This document shows, in pieces, positions 60,201 to 64,000 of a stretch of 64,000 nt of DNA. The notes beneath the pieces were generated by a model. It was not told the DNA's origin. It worked only from the letters and a program-made list of their open reading frames with translations, and searched no databases. Origin of the DNA: Anadara kagoshimensis. Lineage: Eukaryota > Mollusca > Bivalvia > Arcoida > Arcidae. The stretch is taken from the NCBI GenBank assembly GCA_021292105.1, contig CM037870.1, positions 50,408,747-50,472,746 of the forward strand, written 5' to 3'. The position numbers and the translations under genes were made by a program. The first letter of the stretch is position 1; the number at the start of each line of letters is the position of its first letter.

Positions 60201-62678
60201 ACTCTGGTTTTCTCAACCATCTCAGAACATTAGTAAAATATTCTTGACTGGGGCTTAAAACAATATTACTACACTCCTTTTTCTATTCTTACATAATTAA
60301 AGAGCTAAAATAACACACAAACCTCAAATTCATTATAGTTTGAGTTTTGAGTGCTGAAAAATATTTTTAATGATGCAGGTTTGTAATGAATTTAAAGTCC
60401 TGCAATTGTTAAAGTAACCAATTGGAAGATTATTTTTTTCCAATTAATCCAAAGACCACTCAGACTCTGGTGATTATAAATTCTGATTGTTGTCAAAATT
60501 GATAAACAGGTAGCTTCCAAATATTTTTGTGAAGATTTTAATATTTATAAGTATTGTATTAACTTTTTTTAAGAAAATGTTGGATGAAACTTACATCCAT
60601 TTCTTTGACCAATTGGTCATTGATATCTTAAATTAATCACTAGAGTCATCTCAGTGTCAGTGACAGTTTGTTTACTGGGTTACTGCTAATGATCCTCATC
60701 CTAAAATTGGTTTCTGTTGATCACATGTTATTTTTTTAGTTCTGATCATCCTAGACCCACTCGGCACTGCATGATTAGGCATAGGAGTTTCAACAAACAC
60801 TAAAACATCTTTGAAGAGTACCTGTAAAAATTGTTTAGTTTTGACAAACATGTATTTCATATCTCATATTCTTTAAATACTGGTATGGATTGATAAAAAA
60901 TTCACAAAAATCAGTTGTGAAATAAGAAAGGGATATGTCAATTTCTTATACAAATGTATGTCTCCAGTTATTCCAAATCAAAAGGCTGGATTTTGAGACC
61001 TGTTTTGTACTAAATCCCCACATTATATTATTTTACTATGCAAAGTAGACTAATTCAAACTTGTAGGGAACATTTTTATTTTTTCACAATAAATGTATTT
61101 GATGATGTTGTATTTACAGTAGATTGACACCTACTGGTACCAATAATTGAGAGGCTATCAACAATCTTCCTTGATACACATTTATACCTGTTAATTAGAC
61201 ACATTTGTTTGATTACTGGTAATTAAGACCTGCACCCATAATCAACAGAATGTTAAATTACAATTTACTAAATAGATTTACAGGTATCCATAGTGATTTT
61301 ATGACACTGAGTCTTATTCAACAATGCTCCTGCTTTCCAAAGAACTCACACAAGCACTTTTATGCCTTTATTCTATTAAACAGCAGCAAACAATACTAGC
61401 TAGTATTGTCTCTGATCAGTTTAATCGTCCAGATGTATTATGAGTTATCTCCCTTAGATTTGAATGTATTACAAATGTCAATGAGTAACTCATATTGGCA
61501 ATCTGCATACACATTTTAATAGATGTTATCATTCAAAACCATTTAGAATAATATAATACATATACACTTGCAATAATATGTGTTGCCAACAACTGGTTTT
61601 ACAAGGTTTTTAAACCATCTATTATTGTCTTTGAGATGTTATCTTGAATCTAAGGGGAACAACATCACACAATCATCTGCTGCTAACTTTGGGCACTCCT
61701 GTGAAACAATCATTGTTCAACTTCATATTGGCAATAAACAAAAGCATACACATTAACAGTCCCCTGGTAGCATACCACCTCCAGTGGTTTGAAAGAAATA
61801 ACAATTTGATGAATGTTATTTGTCATTATTTATAGATGTAGCATCTAACAAGATGCCAATTGGACTTAACGTTCACCTGAGAAATCATCTACCGTAATAC
61901 AGATATTCAAGGGCCAATTACATTTATAATAGAGGACATCTAAATTTTTAGCAGTATTCACCCAAATGCAAGGATATTTGTAGATTAATTATTCCTACAA
62001 ATGCCACAACCAAGACTTTTAAGGTCACTGATTTCAGGGAAAAGTCATATACCACTCTAAAATATTTACATTTATGGTGTTTGATTGTATTAAACTCTGT
62101 TTTAGACCAAATGAAGTTATAGGACTATAATTACATTTGCTAATGTGACGTCACTCATTTCTTGCTGACACCTATGCCCGTGACGTCATTGATAGGTTGT
62201 TCCAGGAATTGAAATTGCATGTGTACACAAGTGTTTTAAATTTATTCAGGATTCAAAAACAAAAATAAATTTTCAAAAAATGTGAAATGTAAATATAACC
62301 ATTGAACTGTCTAGAAATGGCAGTTATAGTGCTATAACTTCCATTGCTGTGCAAAGCAAACCTAGCGCGTTATTCGGTAATGGAAGTTATAGCAATATAA
62401 ACGCCATTTCTAGACAGTTCAATGGTTAAATATTATAAAGGGGGCACATATTTTCATAAATTCATGATTCCCTCTTCCCCACAAACTGCTTTAGATAGAT
62501 TGTAATTAAAAGTACTCTCAAAATTTCACTCTTTGTGAGAAAAAGGTTTAAACATAAAGATATTTTTTTTAAAATCTCAACTTACCATTCCATTTTCAAT
62601 ACTAGATATTTTCTCTGTTTTTTCTTGTGTTGGTGATGGTGGGAATGTGACTGGAGGTTGTATACCTGTACTTGTCAT
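22204..62678 (-). CDS. Inositol-1,4,5-trisphosphate 3-kinase, ten-exon gene (complete coding sequence)
   Basis: It phosphorylates inositol 1,4,5-trisphosphate at the 3-OH using ATP, which ends IP3 calcium signalling and makes IP4; the enzyme family is cytosolic or cytoskeletal. Ten coding exons join in phase to give 338 residues. Evidence in order: LAGHPGSF glycine-rich start with ATP-site Lys72 (TIWKR); PNIMDIKLG at 124-132, the PxxxDxKxG signature; RTFLESEVKNP and the KLRYMQFRE...GFRIEAL segment, the IP3-binding helical insert that separates this family from IPMK and IP6K; EIVGSSVL at 256-263 (SSLL motif); LIDFSKT at 276-282 with the metal-binding Asp; GNHEDGFLFGIDNLI at 300-314. Exons are 62586-62678, 37069-37153, 36407-36556, 30581-30653, 29522-29657, 27419-27475, 26461-26514, 25284-25403, 24216-24392 and 22204-22275. 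It has a short N-terminus compared with vertebrate ITPKA/B/C. Odd points are SSVL for SSLL and DFS for DFG. Confidence 0.93.
24216..24392 (-). CDS. IP3K exon 9 (residues 257-315)
   Basis: The acceptor is tattgttttag and the donor is ATTCAG|gtaatt in phase 0. It encodes IVGSSVLIMYD, the metal-binding AWLIDFSKTVP, and GNHEDGFLFGIDNLIQ, the C-terminal catalytic block. In the vertebrate enzymes known to me the corresponding motif is IDFGKT; here Gly is replaced by Ser. Confidence 0.95.
24917..25264 (-). mobile_element. tRNA-derived SINE with 12-bp target duplication
   Basis: It is flanked by AAGTACTTATAT at 24905-24916 and 25265-25276. The right end is an inverted tRNA-like head (GGGTTCAAACTCACAACCTC...CTACCATCTGAGCTACCACA). 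The body (AGTAATGGTGTTTAATGTCA; AAGAATATTTCACTAATATC; TTATCGTGCCACCTC) matches the copy at 48986-49331. Confidence 0.85.
25284..25403 (-). CDS. IP3K exon 8 (residues 217-256)
   Basis: The acceptor is tttttgtag and the donor is CATGAG|gtgagt in phase 0. It encodes ISQILKKFVKDN, then LCQRLKYIRQRVESSEFF and SHE, the long helix before the SSLL motif. The donor lies beside a SINE insertion (24917-25264): its 12-bp target duplication ends 7 bases into the intron. Confidence 0.93.
26461..26514 (-). CDS. IP3K exon 7 (residues 199-216)
   Basis: The acceptor is tattttgtag and the donor is CAA|gtaagt in phase 0. It encodes LSGEPPTTNLKKIKTKEQ, matching the 'DFKKTKTREQV' region of the family. Confidence 0.9.
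26860..27110 (-). mobile_element. Probable SINE with tRNA-like end
   Basis: Inside IP3K intron 6. The right end resembles an inverted tRNA B box and A box (CTTGAACTCACAGCGGTGAA; GGCTTATCCATTAGGTCATT). The left boundary is uncertain. Confidence 0.45.
27419..27475 (-). CDS. IP3K exon 6 (residues 180-198)
   Basis: The acceptor is tttttaattcag and the donor is CGG|gtaagt in phase 0. It encodes FREKESSSSEFGFRIEALR, equivalent to the WRE-x-x-SS-x-x-LGFRIE block of vertebrate enzymes, with Phe in place of Trp. Confidence 0.93.
29522..29657 (-). CDS. IP3K exon 5 (residues 134-179)
   Basis: The acceptor is ctttaatttcag and the donor is ATGCAG|gtatac in phase 0. It encodes RTFLESEVKNPVQRKDLYEK, MVSLDPDSPTDLE and ITKLRYMQ, the helical IP3-binding insert conserved in IP3 3-kinases. 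Confidence 0.95.
29922..30128 (+). CDS. Small unassigned ORF antisense within IP3K intron 4
   Basis: The 68 residues MEFAALPHAQYLLTFVRNIL...RRYHVVQLRTPFA are less AT-rich than the flanking intron and have a balanced composition with few low-complexity runs. No splice sites, promoter or family were recognised. The preceding 100 bases contain a short direct duplication ('gatatagcagt...tctcaagagagcc'). It may be a fragment of a retrocopied or mobile gene. Confidence 0.25.
   Translation: MEFAALPHAQYLLTFVRNILENGNVTNSQNNVVFTEKDHIVRFHVHWKQAFGRHIRRYHVVQLRTPFA
30581..30653 (-). CDS. IP3K exon 4 (residues 110-133)
   Basis: The acceptor is taacatgtccag and the donor is AGAAG|gtaagt in phase 2. It encodes YFIEMEDLLQHF and then DPNIMDIKLGR, which contains the PxxxDxKxG inositol-phosphate-kinase signature with its catalytic Asp and Lys. 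Confidence 0.95.
30702..30955 (-). mobile_element. SINE-like element in IP3K intron 3
   Basis: The segments AGTGCCTGGAGAAAACCACT and GGGGTTGGAACCCTAGCAGG, and a tRNA-like end (GATTGGAACCCAAGTAG...GCTTTAGACCACTTGACC), indicate an inverted tRNA-derived repeat. A related fragment lies at about 34155-34225. AAAGGCAGT and AAAAGCAGTC flank it. Confidence 0.5.
31484..33424 (+). repeat. 35/36-bp minisatellite (about 55 units) in IP3K intron 3
   Basis: The unit is catgtcccatatctggtcta plus accttgttctagaat (35 bp), and a common 36-bp variant has acccttg. Units are highly similar. A rarer divergent unit (gatctagaagcatgacacct) occurs near 32300 and at the right end. Almost every unit contains TTCTAGAA. 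Frames remain open on both strands in places only because of the periodicity. Confidence 0.97.
34225..35270 (+). pseudogene. 5'-truncated non-LTR retrotransposon (reverse-transcriptase C-terminal part), frameshifted
   Basis: The frame 34250-34885 encodes a LINE-type C-terminal region: an HGAWTRW block, LLPTPANLQRWDLTETPDCP, then CPLCGKRGTLQHILSSC, a CCHC-type zf-RVT motif found after reverse-transcriptase domains. At the A-run near 34829-34838 the reading shifts, and the family-like sequence continues in another frame (LTVPWEERCAEAHERKKAKY, WQTWNYPVEVGCRGFPAQS) to a stop at about 35153. The catalytic RT domain and endonuclease are absent. It lies antisense in IP3K intron 3 and is a dead fragment. 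Confidence 0.8.
36407..36556 (-). CDS. IP3K exon 3 (residues 61-109)
   Basis: The acceptor is tttattttag and the donor is GAAT|gtatcc in phase 1. It encodes the nucleotide-binding N-lobe: SFAPAGPNTIWKRR with the ATP-site lysine, then KAYEILM and CDIVPKFYREVEYNSE. Confidence 0.92.
37069..37153 (-). CDS. IP3K exon 2 (residues 32-60)
   Basis: The acceptor is tatttacag and the donor is CCAG|gtatac in phase 1. It encodes TALDLTAPASDALLKNRKN and then AWIQLAGHP-G. The WIQLAGHPGSF junction matches the W-x-QLAGH-x-GSF opening of the IP3 3-kinase catalytic core. Confidence 0.9.
38040..38343 (-). mobile_element. tRNA-derived SINE with 12-bp target duplication, in IP3K intron 1
   Basis: It is flanked by TGCAGTCATAGT at 38028-38039 and 38344-38355. 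The body includes TGGGACGCCGGTCCATCGCA, a central domain common in molluscan SINEs. The tRNA-like head is inverted at the right (GGGATCGAACCCACGACCTT; CTTAACCACTAGGCCACGCG). Confidence 0.85.
38590..42376 (+). repeat. 55-bp minisatellite (about 69 units) with higher-order structure
   Basis: The unit is aaaacaccaccatcaaaggc / aagaaaacactatatctagt / aacagtatatcgcag. Units differ at a few diagnostic positions (aggc/acgc; cgcag/cacag/tgcag). A run of about 34 units is repeated with an offset of 1871 bp: the variant CCACTATCAAAGG occurs at 38721 and 40592, and CATCATAGG at 39271 and 41142. A further shift of about 780 bp repeats the TATTTAGTAATAG units (41544 and 42324). It lies in IP3K intron 1. 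Confidence 0.97.
42700..43062 (-). mobile_element. Degraded copy of the GAGGCCC...GTGAGCTAAAAA element
   Basis: It starts GTCAGAGGCCCCTTTAGAG and ends GCTCAGGCGAGCTAAAAAAT, resembling the two ends of the large elements, with only about 360 bp between and no satellite array. Confidence 0.4.
43691..43723 (-). CDS. Candidate alternative first exon 1d of IP3K (short)
   Basis: An ATG at 43723-43721 opens MNVNISLSFEP and reaches a strong donor (CCG|gtaagt) in phase 0, matching exon 2. The start context is weak (C at -3). It could also be an internal exon using an upstream acceptor. Confidence 0.28.
43788..43960 (+). repeat. 42-bp tandem repeat, 4 copies
   Basis: Units of 'tgtccaattggtaccaagta' plus 'tttcaaatcatcaatgta' are spaced about 42 bp apart. 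Confidence 0.85.
45037..46538 (+). mobile_element. Large non-autonomous element (copy C) with a different, 166-bp satellite
   Basis: It has the same termini as copy A (GTTTTTAGCTCACCTGAGCC; CCCCTGGGCCTCTTGTTTT), but the interior array (45370-46050) repeats about every 166 bp: GATTCAAGTTTGTTCAAAT at 45370, 45536, 45702, 45868 and 46033. A (CGT)n run lies near the left end (45095-45129). The paralogous sequence at 44271-44300 lacks the element. Confidence 0.75.
47897..47914 (-). CDS. Candidate alternative first exon 1c of IP3K (short)
   Basis: ATG GTT ATT CTT AAA TCC is followed by a perfect gtaagt donor in phase 0, matching exon 2, and would give MVILKS before TALDLTAP. The ATG has A at -3 and G at +4. 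A paralogous copy lies at 51253-51270, where the donor GT is changed to AT. The surrounding about 440 bp is duplicated between the two sites. No transcript evidence is available. Confidence 0.3.
48986..49331 (-). mobile_element. tRNA-derived SINE with 16-bp target duplication
   Basis: It is flanked by CAAACTAATAGTAGAG at 48970-48985 and 49332-49347. The inverted tRNA-like head (GGTTCGAACCCATGACCTCC; CTCTACCAACTGAGCTACCG) and the body match the SINE at 24917-25264. The minus-strand frame at 49104-49289 lies inside it and is not a gene. Confidence 0.9.
49695..50012 (-). mobile_element. Old, degraded copy of the same SINE
   Basis: 'aatgaataaggtttttcatc', 'caggcaagaatatttacact' and 'aaatgccaagtgcttggcaa' align with the body of 48986-49331, but many substitutions are present. 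Confidence 0.6.
52131..52193 (-). other. Possible non-coding exon in IP3K intron 1
   Basis: A 63-base segment sits between a fair acceptor (ttaattttgcag) and donor (CAA|gtaagc) on the minus strand. All three frames contain stops and there is no ATG, so it could only be a 5' UTR exon or a chance pairing of sites. Confidence 0.2.
52246..53570 (-). mobile_element. Large non-autonomous element (copy D), inverted, with 145-bp satellite
   Basis: It begins AACAAGAGGCCCATGGGCC and ends CAGGTGAGCTAAAAA. The array has AACCCATGA at 52472, 52617, 52761 and 52906 (about 145 bp), and the unique half (53010-53560) is very similar to copy B. An ACGC/ACAC run lies at 53474-53520. Confidence 0.75.
54065..54332. 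mobile_element. Foldback MITE with nested inverted repeats
   Basis: The outer arms ATTTACCCGTGGTATATCGT and ACGATATACCACGGGTAAAT are perfect complements. Inner arms (GAATATATCAC and GTGATATATTC) form a second stem, and the inner part is present twice in tandem (54102-54215 and 54217-54310). Confidence 0.8.
55072..56310 (+). repeat. 52-bp minisatellite (about 22 units) in IP3K intron 1
   Basis: The unit is gtatgacatatagaggtatg / acatatggtcttctgtagag / ttgacctccctg. Units on the left are diverged and irregular, while those at 56030-56280 are nearly identical, so the array looks to be homogenising from the right. Four overlapping minus-strand frames (55846-56300) simply read the repeat. Confidence 0.95.
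56750..57121 (-). CDS. Candidate alternative first exon 1b of IP3K, or a nested tail-anchored protein gene
   Basis: An open frame runs from about 57223. In-frame ATGs are at 57148 and 57121, both with A at -3 and G at +4. From the second, the peptide starts MGNTKGRHNVKKAIS, which fits an N-myristoylation signal followed by basic residues. A CNVC...CNRC pair (CxxC, 26 residues, CxxC) suggests a zinc site. At 56750 the frame reaches a donor (GCATTG|gtaggg) in phase 0, matching IP3K exon 2. If unspliced, the frame goes on to 56708 and ends LLALVGIILFLILFVYF, a hydrophobic C-terminus like a tail anchor. The acidic stretch SYDDIYDDEPPRP precedes the zinc site. I do not recognise a family, so alternative kinase isoform or separate gene remains open. 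Confidence 0.5.
57240..58670. other. IP3K intron 1, no further feature recognised
   Basis: AT-rich sequence. A pyrimidine tract and AG just upstream of 57240 on the minus strand (attttcttctgaatccag) could be an acceptor for the 57121 exon. Confidence 0.35.
58676..58843 (-). mobile_element. Truncated MITE, CAGTC-CAACC termini
   Basis: It begins TA-CAGTCCAACCGGCCTTAA and is an inverted relative of 62961-63139 (shared ATAAGGGCCACCTGCTTATA and TTGTATCCCAATTGTTCTTT). The far end (TTTATAGACA) stops short of the expected terminus. Confidence 0.75.
59573..59820 (-). mobile_element. Two tandem tRNA-like SINE heads
   Basis: On the minus strand both copies read GTAGCTCAGTGGTAGAGCAC or GATAGCTCAGTGGTAGAGCA, then GGTCCCGGGTTCGATCC or GGTCCCGGGTTCAATCC. 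The first has a GTA and the second a TTA at the anticodon position. The acceptor stems do not pair, so these are SINE heads and not tRNA genes. The long frames across them are artefacts. Confidence 0.7.
59827..60054 (+). CDS. Unassigned small ORF, possible exon, antisense in IP3K intron 1
   Basis: It has 76 codons from MDQARNTQLVLGLSERYTK to a TGA. The part SYGPSTKHHDIYDYDFTDWV and then RFIDCPLPGYRPGAQAIS has a folded-protein composition, rich in Trp, Tyr, Asp and Pro, unlike the surrounding AT-rich sequence. The upstream frame is only SINE sequence. It may be the last exon of a small gene or a remnant. The family is not recognised. Confidence 0.3.
   Translation: MDQARNTQLVLGLSERYTKSYGPSTKHHDIYDYDFTDWVWFNEIKPLKLLMYQAISRFIDCPLPGYRPGAQAISK
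60055..62290. other. IP3K intron 1, AT-rich; no feature supported
   Basis: A minus-strand donor-like site at 60594 (ATGGAT|gtaagt, phase 0) is preceded by only about 11 open codons and is too weak to call. A sequence resembling a decayed element end (AACAAGATGCCAATTGGACTT, then GTTCACCTGAG) lies at 61849-61881. Confidence 0.35.
62296..62428. mobile_element. Short palindromic MITE
   Basis: The arms TAACCATTGAACTGTCTAGA and TCTAGACAGTTCAATGGTTA are perfect complements. The inverted match extends inward imperfectly through AAATGGC and GCCATTT and the TTATAG blocks. It lies in intron 1, about 160 bp from exon 1a. Confidence 0.8.
62586..62678 (-). CDS. IP3K exon 1a (start codon, residues 1-31)
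   Basis: The ATG at 62678-62676 has A at -3, and an in-frame TAA lies seven codons upstream, which supports this start. The peptide begins MTSTGIQPPVTFPPSPTQEK and is proline-rich and probably disordered. The donor is ATG|gtaag in phase 0, matching exon 2. Splicing straight to exon 2 spans about 25 kb, so an unseen in-between exon cannot be excluded. Other candidate first exons lie at 56750, 47897 and 43691. Confidence 0.75.
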
Positions 62679-62960
62679 GATGGTGGTCACTGTATGTTAT
62701 TAATGTCTACCAAAAAATGTACATCTTTATAATCCTGCTTGACATTATTCTAACAGCATTGCTCAGGAACCTGTAAGTAACACAAAAATAATGCTTAATA
62801 CAGTAAAGTGTACTACATAGCTGTCAAGGATGATAGGAAGCAGAGAGTGGAACAAATGTTCGTCAAATGTGCTACAAAACGCTGAGTAAGTTGAAAACCT
62901 GTCAAACTGAAGTTCAATGGAACCTGTGAAAATTAAACTCCTGAGTAAACCACTGAAGTA
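62679..62960 (-). promoter_or_regulatory. Upstream flank and 5' UTR of IP3K exon 1a
   Basis: This is the minus-strand sequence preceding the start codon, with an in-frame stop close by. No TATA box or clear core promoter was recognised, so the extent of the UTR is unknown. Confidence 0.3.
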
Positions 62961-63139
62961 CAGTCAAACCTGTCTATAAAGGCCACCCAAGGGAACAAAT
63001 AAAAGTGACCTTTATGGGCAGATGGCCTCTATATACAGGTTCATATAATACGAATAAAAAACAATTGGGATACAACTCTACTGGCCTTTATAAGCAGGTG
63101 GCCCTTATATAGAGGTGGTCTTTAAGGCAGGTTGGACTG
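62961..63139 (+). mobile_element. Complete MITE with CAGTCAAACCTG...CAGGTTGGACTG termini
   Basis: TA-CAGTCAAACCTGTCTATAA at the left and AAGGCAGGTTGGACTG-TA at the right, inverted, with TA duplications. It is 179 bp long. The same family is truncated at 58676-58843 and related to the MITE at 15116. Confidence 0.85.
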
Positions 63140-63678
63140 TATAATGGAACCTGTGAAATCATAACCCCAATTGAACCAACCACTCATGAATCTGAGCCGT
63201 CAAAATAAAACAATCAGTAATTAGTGATCAGTACAATGTAGTATCTGATGACGACATGACTCTTTGTATTATGCATACATAAACCTGTGTGAAGTCATAA
63301 AATTCCCATGCACAATGAACATCCTACTTGAACAGCTAGGAAACAATTAATATTCCCATGCTTATACATAATAATGTCTTGTATAAGTAAGTGTACATGA
63401 CATTAATTTAACAAGCACATTTGGTGAATTAGTATCCCCAGCAAGTAAATACTTCATAGCAATTTTGAGCAGAAGTCCAATAATATGCACATTTCCTATC
63501 ACTGTTGATACTTTTACCAACTTTTGTAAGCTGATGAATAGAATTTGGTAAAATATTACTCAAGACAAGAATTTCCTATACGCTTACATAATACATAATA
63601 TTTTGTTCAAAGGATAAATTAGCTAATAGTAATAATATGAACCTCTCCTATTGTCCACTGTTTATGTTTTGGAGGAAA

Positions 63679-63884
63679 TACTGAAAACGTATTCAATTTT
63701 GTGTGTATTTATTTTTGCGGTAGAGGAAATTTAGACATATCCGCATAGTTAAATTTTCATGTTTTTGAAATATGCACTATAACACAATAAGCATAATATA
63801 ATTTTCGCTCTGTATTAATTTTCCCATAAAACAACGAAATAAGCGGAAATTAGTACACCACAAAAATTAATACATTGACAGTAC
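63679..63884 (+). mobile_element. Second copy of the 10771-10966 MITE (diverged)
   Basis: Shared blocks include GAAAACGTATT, ACATATCCGCATAGTTAAAT, AGCATAATATAATTTTCGCT and the right end ATTGACAGTACT. The termini are more mutated than in the other copy. Confidence 0.7.
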
Positions 63885-64000
63885 TCAAGACAAAAAATGT
63901 GAAGGACAAGACAACTGAACTTCAAATTAAATATTCCCTTTCTCAAAGGTGGGGATAATAAAGAAGTACATTGTATTTTCAATTTTTTCATCTTTGAAAG

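Overview
This is AT-rich metazoan nuclear DNA, most likely from a bivalve mollusc. The evidence is long introns with GT-AG boundaries, dense tRNA-derived SINEs and TA-flanked MITEs, and several copies of an element with termini near TTTTTAGCTCACCTGA and GAGGCCCATGGGCCTC, a pattern I associate with bivalve genomes. Nothing bacterial or viral is visible. Genus cannot be settled from sequence alone. Most longer open frames here are accidental frames through tandem repeats.

Layout. (1) 1-4,249: the 3' end of a plus-strand gene, with two terminal coding exons (2431-2547, 3778-4175) encoding a basic Ser/Thr/Pro-rich C-terminal tail, and a poly(A) signal at 4244. (2) About 4.3-22.2 kb: intergenic DNA between two convergent genes, filled with minisatellites, MITEs and two large repeat-bearing elements (7.5-9.7 kb and 15.8-17.4 kb). 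(3) 22,204-62,678: one minus-strand gene for an inositol-1,4,5-trisphosphate 3-kinase (IP3K/ITPK family). I reconstructed ten coding exons with consistent phases and GT-AG sites, giving a complete 338-residue protein with the family's PxxxDxKxG, SSLL-like and IDF motifs. (4) 62.7-64 kb: upstream flank with two MITEs.

The IP3K gene carries a first intron of about 25 kb (37,154-62,585). It contains a 3.8-kb 55-bp minisatellite with higher-order structure, local segmental duplications, two more large elements, a 52-bp minisatellite and several candidate alternative first exons whose donors are all in phase 0, matching exon 2. The most striking candidate (56,750-57,121) encodes a possible N-myristoylated, double-CxxC segment. 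If its donor is not used, the same frame ends in a hydrophobic C-terminal tail anchor.

The other main interest is repeat biology. A 145-bp satellite is shared by three elements, and almost every unit carries a TCAAGGTCA orphan-nuclear-receptor half-site motif. A roughly 55-copy 35/36-bp intronic array has TTCTAGAA (heat-shock-element core) in nearly every unit. One MITE end has been amplified into a minisatellite. A SINE sits a few bases from an IP3K splice donor, and a paralogous empty site defines the ends of one large element.
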